From contig CM068313.1 in the NCBI GenBank assembly GCA_034766995.1, positions 18,368,012 through 18,432,011 on the forward strand: a DNA stretch of 64,000 nt, written 5' to 3'. Shown piece after piece: positions 46,403-60,020 of this stretch (within the stretch, counting starts at the first letter, position 1; every line of letters begins with the position of its first letter). The notes under the pieces were generated by a model, which was given only the letters and a program-made list of their open reading frames with translations, was not told where the DNA came from and searched no databases. Position numbers and translations under genes: made by a program. This stretch comes from Acanthacorydalis orientalis. Taxonomy: Eukaryota; Arthropoda; Insecta; Megaloptera; Corydalidae.

Positions 46403-47020
46403 ACTAGCGTTTCTTAACCGGGGTCCCATATGGCCTCTTTGAGGCCACAGAATATTTTAAGTTAGCCACGGGTCAAAAATTAGCTTTTGGGGAGGCAGAG
46501 AAAACTCCAGAGAGGGGAGATCAATCAGAATAAAATATTAAAATAGTATGAAAACAATTAAAATTCAATAAGTGAATTATTACAGAAATATAAATTCATA
46601 AAAATTATAAATATTATATTTAAAGAAAATACAATAGTAAATTTGATAAGGAAATATTCAATGGAAATTTTGAAGCTTATTTGTCATCAGACACAATGTG
46701 CATTTGCTTCTTGTAAACAAAGACATGTCGAATCTTGCGCGAGTATGTAAAGGATCACACTGAATAAAGTAAACGTCGATTTATTACTTACTTTGTTTTT
46801 ACAAACGAATATATACGTACGTATGTAATTCATAAGAAATATGTTATAATTATTTTATTAACAATCCATTTTGTAATTTTAAATAAAGAGTGCAGTAATA
46901 GATGTTTATTTTTTCATTTATTTTTCTCCCGAGCAACTATTATGGATAGAGGGACACAGAAAAATATTAAGCTCAAAAGGGGACCACAGGTCAAAAAATA
47001 TCGAGAAACAATCTGCACTA
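46403..47020. mobile_element. hAT-like non-autonomous element remnant
   Basis: The left end, CACTAGCGTTTCTTAACC followed by GGGGTCCC, resembles the CAGTG-NTTCTCAACCGGGGTCC termini common in hAT-derived elements. The right end, inverted, reads CAGATTGTTTCTCGATATTT followed by TTTGACC and GTGGTCCCC. Both sub-terminal regions also share a CACAGAA...ATTTT/ATATT-AAG...GGTCAAAAA block in the same orientation. The roughly 400-bp middle has no coding frame. An 8-bp target duplication is not clear (CTACACTA versus CTGCACTA overlaps the presumed ends), so the borders are approximate. Confidence 0.45.
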
Positions 47021-47822
47021 TAATTATTTTGACTAATAAAAGTACCATGAGAGAATGGATTTATCAGTTAAATAGCACTATTATTGTTTAGTTTAAGGCT
47101 TCTATTATAAACTGTGGCTTTTTTATTAACAAGAATTGTAAGAATATTCCACAGTATCGAGAATAAGATAGTCAGTTATGCGTAACAATATACTAACACA
47201 AAAAGCTTTTGTCATTCATGAGGTTTTTTGCTTTCGAAGATGTTATGGTTTTTAATTACTCCTTTCTCCTTATTTGCTTGATTTGTCATTTTATGACCAG
47301 ATTTTTTATATGTGTGTCGCTTAAAACAATCGACAAAAAATATGTAAATACTGTTCATGTATAAAAAATAAATAAAAAAAGACTTAGGAATAAAAGAAAG
47401 TAAGAGTTAAGGAGAATGTGGAGCCTATTTCAAGATACTTAAGATGATTAGCAGATAGAAGTAGATGTTTCCAAACTAATTGACTTAAAAAAAAACGCGG
47501 AATATAGAATAGTGGAATTTATGTTATAACCGAACTGAAAATAACAAGATATATTTAATTTAAGATGTAAAAAATTAATAATTTAAATGATAAATATTCA
47601 AACCTTGTCTTTCGATTGTAGTACATTATAATTAATAAGTCAAAATGCAAATCAAGAGTATAATCATATATTTGTATAGAGATCTATTGTTTAAATTGCA
47701 TACAAATTATATTTGTGTGTACATTTATTGTGTCATTTATATTTATAGTGTAAGCTATAAATTGTGTTTACAATTTACAATTGCTTAAAGAATTTTTGAT
47801 ATTAAAAATATATGTAGTATTT

Positions 47823-47889
<67 letters not shown>

Positions 47890-47894
47890 TAGAT

Positions 47895-48270
47895 ACGCGA
47901 TATACTATGTGAAAATGATTTTCGTCCATTTTCAAAAAGTTATATTTTGATAAAGTCGTAATGGGCCAATCGGTAAAGTCGGTATCGGCACGTTTTTGGC
48001 ATTTCAATCTAGACGGCAGTGGATCTTGCCGTAGGCTGGAGACAAAAGATAAAGAAACGCCAGTCTTTGTCACAGACGTATGCTGGCGGCTCCGGCGGAC
48101 AATCCGACAAGCGCACACAAAGTACACACAGAAAGCACGATCGGTGAAGACACGACGCCTGCTGTTCTGTTCAGCAGCGGCGGCATTGTCCTTTATTCTT
48201 TTTGTTCGTATCTCATTATAAAAAAAAGATATTCTTCGGATTACAAAGGCTACGTACAAAGCGGATTGAT
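47895..48270. other. GC-richer island, open on both strands
   Basis: About 370 bp of balanced composition with CG-rich stretches. Both strands are open: a plus frame from 47961 to 48221, and a minus frame ending in an adjacent TA tract. Neither translation matches a family I know, and such mutual openness is expected by chance when stop codons are rare in GC-richer DNA. It might be an exon, a promoter, or a conserved element. Confidence 0.3.
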
Positions 48271-49669
48271 ACGAGTATTATATAGATTTAAGAATTTCAA
48301 TTGATGAAGTTTTTCGAAATCAAAGCCGTGTGTAAAATTATCGGTTTTCAAAGAGTGTATTGACTGAAAAATTATACGAATTGTTTTAATTCCTTTACGA
48401 AGTTCCTTTAATACGAGTCGTTTTTCATGTTAATAACATTATAATGATGAGAATAAATCATAATATATCAATAATGTTGTAATGGTAAAAATAGGCCAGG
48501 GTAATAAGAGATATCAAATATACATGATTTGATAAAAAAATTCACATTAAAAAAGCTTTAAGTAATATGAAGTACTGTTTTATGTTTGAAAAAAATGTTT
48601 TGTGAAGCAAATAAAATTACTTTTATTCAGTGTATAAATTATCGTATTAATTATATCATTTACATTCTTTAAAGAATTTTTTTTTAAAAACACAGATATT
48701 TTGTATATGTTAAATAAAATCTTTTGTGATTATATATATATATATATATATTATTTAGTGAAGTAAATCATACCATTTTTTTTGTACAAGTATTTTGTAT
48801 TCATCTGTTTATGTTTATATTATTATTTGGAAACAAATTATAAAAAAAGTTAAATTTTCTTTACAAACTTGCGTAAAAAGTTTATAAAGTTAATCCCGGC
48901 GAGAAAAGTACATTTTGATTTTTTAATTTATTAATCGGCGAGTCAACATTTTTTTTCGGTTTGATTTTTTATGCTTGTATGTAAATATTTATAATATGTT
49001 TGTTTTTAGTTCATTTAGAGAATTATAAAGTATATATTTCTGAACAGTTGACAGAGTATTTCAATGTAATCGTACTATTCAAAATGCTATCAGGGAAGTA
49101 AAAAAGTATTCGTAATGTACATTTTGACATGTTATAAATCATATATCTAATTATGCCATCGTATTTTTTATCCTGTGGATTTTTCATATAATAATATAGA
49201 ACTAAATGCCGGATATGTTGACGTCTTTTATCGTGGTTTACACTTAATTTCCATATTAGATCCAAACATGTAGTTGAATGTAAAATACGAATCTTGTAAA
49301 TTGCATGATATTTTATACCTATGTTAATTTTTTCACTTAAGTGTAAAATATATTTAAAATACCTTTCTTCTTGTTGACAAACACATAATTATTGCGTATA
49401 TTTTAATTTGCATTTTTTATAACATATTATTGTGCCAAAACATTTTATTATGTAGTACATAACGATAATGAAATATGTACAGGCACTTATTTTACCTTTA
49501 TATAAATAATTATTAAAAATAAAATAAAAATATTTTAATATTTTATAATGATTGAAATAATGTATGTATTGATTTTCATTCACTGAAATAATATCCATGA
49601 CGAAAATGTGTGTCAAAATAGAAAACAATATTCCGTCATAAAATCATAAAAATAAACAGATATACTTTT

Positions 49670-49830
49670 TATTATGGGAGCAATAACCTTGAACAGACGA
49701 CAACGATCTGGCAATGCCCGATGGTCTGACTCATTCTTCATTTCTCACCCTCGAAAGCTGACGGTAGTGAACCGTTCACGCTGAATTGAATACCTGGGCC
49801 AAACACCAATGCAAGCAGAGCGACTTCGTC
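49670..49830 (+). other. GC-richer island with a 36-codon small ORF
   Basis: A GC-richer segment containing an ATG at 49674 and an open frame to the TGA at 49784 (36 residues, beginning MGAITLNRRQRSGNARW, Arg-rich). Upstream context TTATTATGG has no clear initiation signal, and no splice signals are compelling. The opposite strand is also open. Coding status is unproven. Confidence 0.2.
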
Positions 49831-50063
49831 TAGACTGTTGCTGAACTTTTAATATTATTTTGAATTGATTCATGAAACTAAGCACTAACACTATTGCCAA
49901 ATCCTGTTGCAATGTCACAAAACAAAAGAGTTGTACTTGTGTGCACCGGTAGAGTAAACGTAAATTTATGATCAATATAAATTTACTGGATAGTTTCAGT
50001 TTTCTACACGTCTTCACTGTACTTTCGATGCAAAAAATGTCCATTGTTGCACGAAAAGTCCAG

Positions 50064-50195
<132 letters not shown>

Positions 50196-51479
50196 GACAG
50201 GGAACCTTTGTTCTACAGTTGGTTCGTTTTTTGTTATCACTGTAACTTGAGTTGAAAATGAATTATTTTGTGATGCTTTATAGTTTGGCCTTTCTAACAA
50301 AAAAGAATGTCGAAATGTAGGATTTATAAACAAATAAAACAAAGTGCTTTTTTTGTATTAGACGGAGTTGATTTATTTTGTTACATATCGTTTAGTTTTG
50401 GTAGATTGTTAATTTTTTTTTGTTTTTCTACTATAAAAAATATTTTTGTTATAATAATCTATCGAAAAACTGGAAGTATTTATTTTCATATAAATTACGA
50501 AATAAGAAAGAATAAAATGAAGATGTATTTAATGAATTAGAAAACATATTTTCTGATAGATTTTTTTTCTATTAAAAACGGGTAAGTAATTTAATTTGAA
50601 ATTTAAAATTGATTTCATTTTCTTTGTACATGTCGAGTGTTTCCTTTTTGTCAATTATTGTATATATTTTTATACAATAATAATAAATTAAAGACTTCAG
50701 TATAGTTATTGTCGAATAGAACGCGAATAAATTCCAAAAATGAGAATGTTCTATTTTAAAAGTTATGCAAATGAGAATAATACGATTTACAAAACTAATG
50801 TTTTATAATTTTCTGCGAATTAGTATAAAATTGTTGTATGAAATATAGACTATGTTACAAATCATAATTGGTATATAATCTGATAAGATTATCAATATCA
50901 TTTGAATTAAAAATGAAATATTATGAAATTCTTTTCAAAATGATTTTTTATTTTTTATTAATAGTTGATGAGAGTTGTTTTTTCAATTTTATTCATGTAA
51001 TGGATTGATATTTCATTGGGTTGATAGTTAGTATTTTTTCTAATAACCATCTTAATATGAAATTTTCTATTACAACTGTGGTTTGTAAATTGTTTTCCTA
51101 TCGTTTTAAAGCCAATAGTATTCATTTTATTATTTAATTTCGCGAGATAAATTATCAGAATCAGCGAGATTGTCCAATAAAATTATGGCTACCAGCTTCA
51201 AATCATTCCAAACATTATCTTAAAATATTTCACAATGTAAAATTTTAATGGTCTATAAAATGAGTGATATTTTATATATTTGAAAAAGTTATTTCCATAT
51301 TCTAGATACGTTTCGACTTGGTACTTTGTATGAATATTTGCGATTGAACTTGTTAACCATCGACATGTCTAAATCTACGACACGTACCATTTTCTAGAAT
51401 AAAAGATTGTAGTAATGTATGTGCACATTGTTTTGAAAAACCTGAGCTTTTGATATATTGGATTGACTATGAAAGTTCC

Positions 51480-51600
51480 GATTGCACTTTATACACGCCA
51501 ATATTGACTGAACGGAGTTTATATAAAGCGAACACGTGCTCGTTTCGATCTCATGTGTTGAATCATGGATATAGCTTGCAGATTAACTGCCTAACGTATT
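51480..51600 (+). promoter_or_regulatory. Promoter-like island with TATA box and E-box
   Basis: A GC-richer patch containing TATATAAAG at about 51520-51528 and the E-box CACGTG at 51533-51538. TATA-like strings are frequent by chance in this AT-rich DNA, so only the combination with the higher-GC surrounding makes it worth noting. No downstream gene is identified before the compound TA region at 51681. Confidence 0.2.
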
Positions 51601-51671
51601 AATCATATGATTATTAAAAATCTATTATTGTTTATCAAACGGTACTTAAAAACCTGTGTACACACACACAG

Positions 51672-51680
<9 letters not shown>

Positions 51681-51711
<31 letters not shown>

Positions 51712-51722
51712 GTATATAAATG

Positions 51723-51820
<98 letters not shown>

Positions 51821-51831
51821 TATACAAATAG

Positions 51832-51870
<39 letters not shown>

Positions 51871-51900
51871 CATATATAAATATATATATGTATATATATA
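51681..51900. repeat. Compound (CA)n/(TA)n microsatellite, about 220 bp
   Basis: A short (CA)n run (51660-51680) leads into TA tracts interrupted by TGTATAAATGTAAA, AAATATACAAATAGAAA and ACATACATATATAAA. Overall it is the longest TA-rich simple repeat block in the window, but it is impure. Confidence 0.95.
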
Positions 51901-52054
51901 TTTCAGAGGCTATCATATTGTTTTCATTATTTTAGTTATAAAGAAGAGAATAATAGAAATTAGTTGAAAAAATTAAAAAAATGACTACAATTTAATTGTA
52001 CATATTAGAGTTGTAATTTTATATTTTTTTCATCTACATATATACATATATATA

Positions 52055-52090
<36 letters not shown>

Positions 52091-52719
52091 TTTTATGTAT
52101 GCACGTGTGGTTATAATTACTGCATTTAGTAGCAAATTTACTGTCAATAATTTAATTTCAATTTGAAGACAAAATTTAATAGACTTGAGTATAGATTTTG
52201 TCTGCGAGTGTTAGCAAAATGATATATTATTTAATCTCTTGTGATTTTGAAATTTCTCGTAACTCACATAATTTTATTTATAAACAAGTTAAAGTTGTAG
52301 CAACGCGAATTGTGTAATATTTTGGTTTTATAAAAAAGTTTAAAATTATCTACGATATTCTATGCTAACTAATTATCTTTAATGAGATTCATGAATAACT
52401 TTTATTATAATTTTAAAAATTTTGTTTAAAATCTGTTTTAAACAAATCTTCTATATAGAATATAATAAGTTGTTATTGAAAAAAATTCTTATTGATTTAT
52501 TGCGAAATTACAATAACATTTAGTTAAACAATATTTAGTTTTTAAGATAAAAAAAGAGTTTGTGAAGACCTGTACAGATTTAAACTGTTGGGGGAAGTTA
52601 CTTTTTCTTGTAAATGTTAAATGTTTATAAAAAAATAAAATATTATATTTCGGAAGTTATCAAAGTTGCATTTGTAATTATGTTTTGAAATATCTTTTGA
52701 GTAAATAAAAATATACTTT

Positions 52720-52803
<84 letters not shown>

Positions 52804-55800
52804 TACATACGTCATACATATTCTTTGGAAAACAACGATGTTGTTTATAAGTTGTCTATATTTATTTTTGTGTAATTATATTTTAAAATTTATGAAATTT
52901 TCCAAGTAATGACAATATTGCTATCATGTATATTTATGTGTGTACATGTGTATAAAGTTATGTGCTGTGCTTTTGTTTAAATCTTGTGTTATTTAATGGT
53001 ATTACAGGAAGGTATGCATATTACAAGATTCGTTATTAAGACTACTGAATAATGTACGCTCGTGTGAAATATCTAGATATTAGAATACATTATTGTTCAT
53101 ATATTCTATTGAATTGCACGATTTGATTAAATGTAGGATATATGAATTCATTTCTGGAACATGTTCACGTTGACTTTTGCAACTAATGACTTCGATAATT
53201 GAACAGAAATAAAGTAATCATGACAAATATTGACGATGTACGCTGGAATGATTCTTTTTAGTATTTCTTTTTTAGAAAAAACATATATTGTGATATTTGT
53301 TCTTTTGATGTAATGTCATAATAGAAGAAATCCTAGCGAAAGTTTAAATCAGTTATTTTATTCCTTTTAAGTATTTTACATTTATGTATAATGAAAGATG
53401 AATACAGGTTTGAAGTTAGTATGAAAAAAAACAATTCTTATAGAAAAAAATAGCTTATGATTTCATTTATGTTGTAGTAAGTATGGATTTGTAATTATAA
53501 CTTTTTTTAATATATAATATTAAATTGTTTTGTCAAAAATATGTATTCAGAAAAAAAAATATTTTCATAAAGAGTATTAATTTTTAATACAAACTGAAAC
53601 AGCAAAATATTCGCCAAATAATATTTTTTAATTGAAGGAAAATACTTTTATGTAATTTAAAACGCGTATTTTAACAACGATTCTTTTATATTCATAAATA
53701 AAAACCGATCTGATTAAAAAAATCACCTTTTAAAATAATTTTTTTTTGAAGTTTTATTTTAAATTTGAAATGAGCATATGACAACGTGTTAACAATTATA
53801 TCAGGTTTAATAATTATTTTAAACTATTTCCTTTCTAATATGCTCTGTCGTGTCGGTGATTATGTACTGATTTTTAACATTCGATAAAAATACAAGTGTT
53901 AAATATAATGTTGCATTGTAAATTAATCACTTTGTAAGTAATTCAACTGCATATTTTTGTAGGCGGTAGATTTTTTATTTGTTAAACGAAATAACTACTA
54001 ACACTTTATTTGAATAATTTATTTAATCATCTCACGGTTTACGTGTTTGTGAATTTTTATGTGTTTAGCGTGACCGTTGGAATACTTTTGACATTATTTT
54101 TTTTCACTCAACATGTTTGTACAGATTATATTCTTTCACGCTTATCTCAAGTAATATTCCTTAAGTAACGATTTGAACTCTGCGTTAAGTTAAATAATAT
54201 GCGCATGTCATTAAAGATAGATTTGTTATTCAGTTATTTTTTAAAAGTAAAATATTGGTAGTTTTTCATAACCTAAAGAATTTTATTTATTGTACAACTC
54301 TGTTACGTTTCAAATATTTATCTTCCGTTTTCATAGAGATCAGTTTTCAATGAACATTTATTTTTGTCATATTGATATTATTGATATCCATTATTGATGT
54401 TAAAAGAAAATAAAATGCATTCTTTATTTTTTTATTATTATTAATATCTATGTATCTAATTTAGTTTCTTCGTAGAGATGAGGATTGCGATATTAGTTTC
54501 TTTTAAAAAAACATATTTCAAGTAATTAATTTATATTATAATTATATAAAATGTTAAAGTGGAGGAAACCTGTTAGCAAATTTGAAGTGTTTTTTTAGTT
54601 TAGTTAATAAGAATGCTCTATTGATACTTGTAGATGTTTATAATGATATTAAAACAAAATTAACTTTCAAACGAAATAAAGACATTTTAATGTATTATAG
54701 TATTTAATTTTAATTTTAACTAATGAAGGAGTAATGAATGTTTTAAAAATATTGGCAAACGAAAGATTTACTCACTAATTTATTATTAAATACTGATATT
54801 TTTCTTTTAATTATAATATATAATTATGTTTTATTTCTTTTTATATTTTTCTCAGTTGTTAGCATGTAAAGATTGTTAATTATTGATATAATAATAAAGT
54901 TTTCACGTTCTTTACAAAATACAATACTTACATTTAATTATTTGACTAATTAAACAATATGTTTGTACATTAGTCTAAAAATATTTAACTTAATTGATAG
55001 TGACTATGATTTATCGTGTTGTCGTTTTGACAGATCAGAACATCTATTTATCTTATAAGATTTCGAGCAAGTTTATGCAGTAAAGATAAATTGATATAAA
55101 TATTCTTACATTAATCTTAGACGTCGTATTTGCTTTTTGTCATCCGAAAAGAAATACAATTAATATATTTATTGATTGGAGATATCTCTCTTCTATATAC
55201 ATACTTTTTTCTGATCAGTAAATATATTAATTATTGTATTTTAAACGACAAAAAGTAGAGATGACAATAAGGATTGATGTAAGATATATGATACTTAATA
55301 ATTTTTGATACTATTATTAAAGAATACGTAGTTGAAACATATTGCCGTGCTAATAGAATAGTTCACATATAGAACATTATCTATTTGGTGTAATTGTAAT
55401 AATTCGATATAGTTTTTTTTTGTTTGTTTATTAATATTTAATAGTATATAAATTCGATGTGATAGACCACTTGAGTAAGAATTCGACATTACTAATTAAA
55501 CAACGGTTCATATTTTTAGTCGGTGTGCTATATAATACAGTCGTGAATGGTACGCTTGAGACACAAGAAGTTAATTTCATTTTCAAATAACAGAAGTCGT
55601 TCTCATAACATAGCTTGTCCATTTTTTACGAAAACTGTCAGTGTTAATGTTCTTACTGTGGCCTGTTGCAGAATTATTGTATTTTCATGATAAAATGTAC
55701 TTTTTCCAAATATTGTCAATTATTTTTAAGATTGTTTGGTATACTTTTTCAAAAGTATATGTAAACTAGTATGCGTATTTGTAAACAGATAATGTGTGTA

Positions 55801-55828
55801 ATATATACATATATACATACTGTTAATC

Positions 55829-55893
<65 letters not shown>

Positions 55894-56006
55894 AACAATT
55901 ATATATTCAGCTTTAGGTATTATTTTTTATTTAGAAGAATATGAATATTTAAATTTTTAATTTAACTATATTAATTTAATTAAATTTAGAAGAATATATT
56001 TCTGTA

Positions 56007-56260
56007 TTAACCCTTTGCATTCACAAAGCCAGCTGTACTCCCCAGGCACTTAAAGACGTTTTACTCCTACGACCAGTGTCAATGCCCACATTTTATCATT
56101 TACAGTTAAAAGCTTTAATAAGCGTTCGTCCATCAATGTCATCGGATGCTTATGCTTTTCTATATTTATCATAGTCTTATCCTAATTCGTAGTGTACAAA
56201 CTTCTGATCTGCTGTAATCAATTTCTGTATAGCCTAATTGCTTGGAGTGCAAAAGGTTAA
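56007..56260. mobile_element. TTAA-flanked MITE, piggyBac type
   Basis: A 254-bp segment with TTAA at both ends (56007-56010 and 56257-56260). Next to them are inverted repeats: left CCCTTTGCATTC and, inverted from the right, CCTTTTGCACTC (10 of 12 identical). TTAA target duplication with CC(C/T)TTTG termini is characteristic of piggyBac-family elements. The interior is GC-richer than its surroundings and has no transposase frame, so it is non-autonomous. Confidence 0.7.
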
Positions 56261-56652
56261 TCGAATTCTTTTGGTTATCAAACGTCTTGTTTTAAAGTAC
56301 AAGTATAGTTATTACAAATCACTCTTTTCCTTGGTGTTCTTTCTGCATTAAAATCGTTCTTCGTACACACGTTTTAAGCTGTTCTGAAATATCTTTATTT
56401 TTATCACAAATTAATGTCAGATTATTTTTTTATGTCCCAATTATTAATTATTATAGTAATAAACATCCAGTTATTAATTGTTATAGTATTGTATTTTTCT
56501 GAATTACATGGCATATTTTGAAATGTTAATGTCACTTTTATTTTGATAATAGTCCCTATTATTCTGTGTTAAGATAATGTAATTACTGTGTGACTCTGTT
56601 AATAAGATTTTAGATTCCAATTAAGATTTTAGATTTTATAAAACAATTTAAG

Positions 56653-56697
<45 letters not shown>

Positions 56698-57466
56698 TTT
56701 TTATGCAAAACATACTTTTTGAAAGTAATAAACTTATAAACCAGATTAATTTACCGATGTTTTTTTAAAATCAGATAAAACAACTGATTTTTTACAATTT
56801 TGTATATATATATATACATATTTGTGTATGTATGTGTGTTGCGTTTGTATATGTACGTATATATGATGATATTTCTCATAACCTTCAAAGTCATGTTGTA
56901 ATAAAATACGTTCATAGCAATGAAAGCTTTTTCTTGTTCCTTAATACAAAAACATTTTTGTTTCAATTACATTTTCGTTGCTAAATTCCTTTATATTGAG
57001 TTCGTTTGTTGGTCTATTTTGTTACTATGAGTATAAGTTTTTGTATTTTAATAGTTCAGTTGTGATTGCACTAGTAAAATATAAACAATAGAAATAGTTC
57101 CATGAAACCGAATAGGTCTCAAAAGGTTTTGTTACGAGGAAGTCTTTATAAGTCCAATATGAATTCTTAAATTTATATTTATTTCATTTTTCCAAGAAAA
57201 AAATATATTTTATATAATATATTGCATGTTTTACGACTTGAATATTTTGAAGATTGAATGTATTCCATTTTCCCGCAAACATACATTTCTTATAAAGAAG
57301 GTACCGAATTAATTTGTACCTTTAATGTTTATAACATAAAAAAATAAGGATATTATTTTAACAGAAAATTTTCATTCCTGTTCATAAAATTTACTTATAA
57401 CGCTCCTGGTAATGATTTGACAATAAAGTACATCGATCCTTTATTGTCTGCATTCATTTATATGCA

Positions 57467-57537
<71 letters not shown>

Positions 57538-57584
57538 GCCTATTTCCACGTAAAAGCTTCGATATGTACATAAATGTGTGTGTA

Positions 57585-57790
57585 CGAATGCGGTTCTTGT
57601 GGATTGAGTTCGTTGCACTGCCGAAAACCGGGCGACCCTCAGGTCAAGCACAGGTCACGACGCCGAAGACTGTATGCTGCGGCAATGAGGGTCTCTACCC
57701 CGTTCACCGGTGCAAGTTCAAGGCCAGACGGATCGATACAGCTGTTGCTGATGTTCCCGGAGCAATCGGATGGGATTGTGTAATATTTGA
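57585..57790. other. GC-rich island, open in several frames
   Basis: About 200 bp with high GC (contains AAAACCGGGCGACCC, GACGCCGAAGAC and CGGACGGATCG-like CpG content), just after a TA tract. A plus-strand frame (ending 57830) and a minus-strand frame without its own ATG are both open across it. Neither translation resembles a family I recognise. A conserved exon with long introns, a CpG-rich regulatory element, or a transposon piece are all possible. Confidence 0.35.
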
Positions 57791-57942
57791 GAAACACACG
57801 AACGCAACAATCATATATGTATCTAGTTGAATACTTTAGAAATTTGCGATTATGATCACAGAGGCGTATTAAGGTTGAATGGTGGTTGACATTAATTAGT
57901 AATATGTTTTTAACATATTATGAACACACATACACGTATATA

Positions 57943-58004
<62 letters not shown>

Positions 58005-59635
58005 AGGACATGAAGGTTTTTTTTTAAAAAAATAATACTTTGTCATCAAAGTCATTCAGGGTAAATCTTAGTAGTTGTAAATATGTAAATTAATATTTGC
58101 AAACAAATATTAAACATCATTGAAATATTATTTTACTTTCGTTAATAAAATTTGTTTATTTATCATTTTGTATTTATTATTACATGGGATTCATACTAGA
58201 ATATAATGTTGTTTTTGTATAAGTTGTATTTATTTTTTAATTCTCAAAATTCGTATAAATTATATATTTTTTTTTGTTAATTTACAAAAATTTTAAAGAT
58301 ATTAAAAGTGAATTGAAAACTTTGTACATCCACTATTGTACAGATAATATAGTATTATGGAAGTTGCTGAAGGAATTAAATTTATTCATTTTTTAGACAA
58401 TTATAATTAAGCTAATTATAATATTGTAATCAGGTTTAAAATTAAATTATTAATATATTGAATAATTTGAATATTTTATAAAAATAAGTTAATATTCCAA
58501 AAATCTTTTCATGTCAACATAGTTAAAAAAATATAATTGTACAAAGGAATAAACGAGAGAATATGTATATATATATATAATCATAAAATACTTACATTTC
58601 ATATACAATACCGTAACAGTAGTTATAATAATAATAATAATAATTTTAGTTTTGTTGACATCATTTCACTTATATCTTACAAATCAAAAAAAGATTTAAG
58701 AACTTATTCCCTCTAATTGAATTACGTGAATAAAAAAAGATAAATTATCGTTATTTGCTATAAATACATTCAGTTGTAATTTTTTTATTCGTTTTTTGTC
58801 TACAAAACATAAAATAATAATTCATCATAATTCTTCGGCTTTGTTTCGCAGATAGAAAAGGAATTACAGCCAAATACAAAAAAACACTCCATCCTATATT
58901 TCATTACTTCTTCAAGCTGCGTTCGTTATAATTTTAATTAATTTTCTTTCATGTTTTGTTCCCGTTTCACCAATATTGTCTCTTTAATATATAAAAAACG
59001 TTAATGAAATTGATTGAAAGCGACAAATGCGTCGGTGTATTCAGTACTCGGACGAAATATCTCTATTTGAATTCATGACCTTTTAGAATTTATTTCATAC
59101 ATACATTTATATCGGAAGTGTCAAAATTTGCTGTCTTTTATTGATTATAATAATTTACACATATTTTTTTATACGTTAATGTATATGTATTTTTTTAAAT
59201 GTTTTTCTATTTAATTGAGCCAATTAAATAAATATTATTTATGATCTATTTATTTATTTTTCGTACTACGTCATTTGCATAAAATACACACTCAGGCTGA
59301 TTATATTCCTGTAAATATATTTCTAATAATAAGTCAGTAATTTATATTTATTTATATACCGTTCTAAATTCATATGTTTCTATTCTATTCTATTAAAATT
59401 AATATTGATACAAAATTTAAATTAAATCTCACCATTGACATTTCATATCGAAAATAACAAAATATATTTAATGACTGTATTTTTAGAATAATTTATATAT
59501 GTCCTAAACAAATGATTAGTAAATTAACTTTCGGATGGGTGATAAAATTATATTGGTTATCAGTTTTTATAATTAATTATTCAGTAACATATCGTACATG
59601 GAACGTATTTAATTTAAATTAACGCACACACACAC

Positions 59636-59678
<43 letters not shown>

Positions 59679-59699
59679 TATTCATTCGCGTATTTATCC

Positions 59700-60020
59700 C
59701 TTTATGTGTTTTGATTAACATAGTAAATCAACCAGAAAAAAATGCGAGAGATATGAGATTTGATGAAGCAAAGAGTAATGATGTCCCGTATACAGGCATT
59801 CAAATAAGATGTCCAAGCATAAAACAGGGATTGCTTTTGATATATGACACGATTTCATTCTGAATATCCGAGGACCTTTTGCCTGATCCTGTTTTCTGTA
59901 AAGACTGTCATTAACCGTTTGACCTTTTAAGTGAACTGTATGCAATGTCAAACACTTTTACTGTGAACGACGTTTGAGAAACGCAACGTTTTTGATGTGG
60001 TAGACAGAAGACTAAGGTTG
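59700..60020. other. Balanced-composition island, unassigned
   Basis: Less AT-rich than its surroundings. The minus strand is open from 59951 to 59715 (78 codons, beginning MTLHTVHLKGQTVND) without recognisable domains. No splice signals or homology can be claimed. Confidence 0.2.

Noticed and set aside
47768..48259. 163-codon minus-strand ORF
   Set aside because: About 25 codons come from a TA tract, and the rest overlaps an equally open plus-strand frame; no recognisable domain. Kept only as an island.
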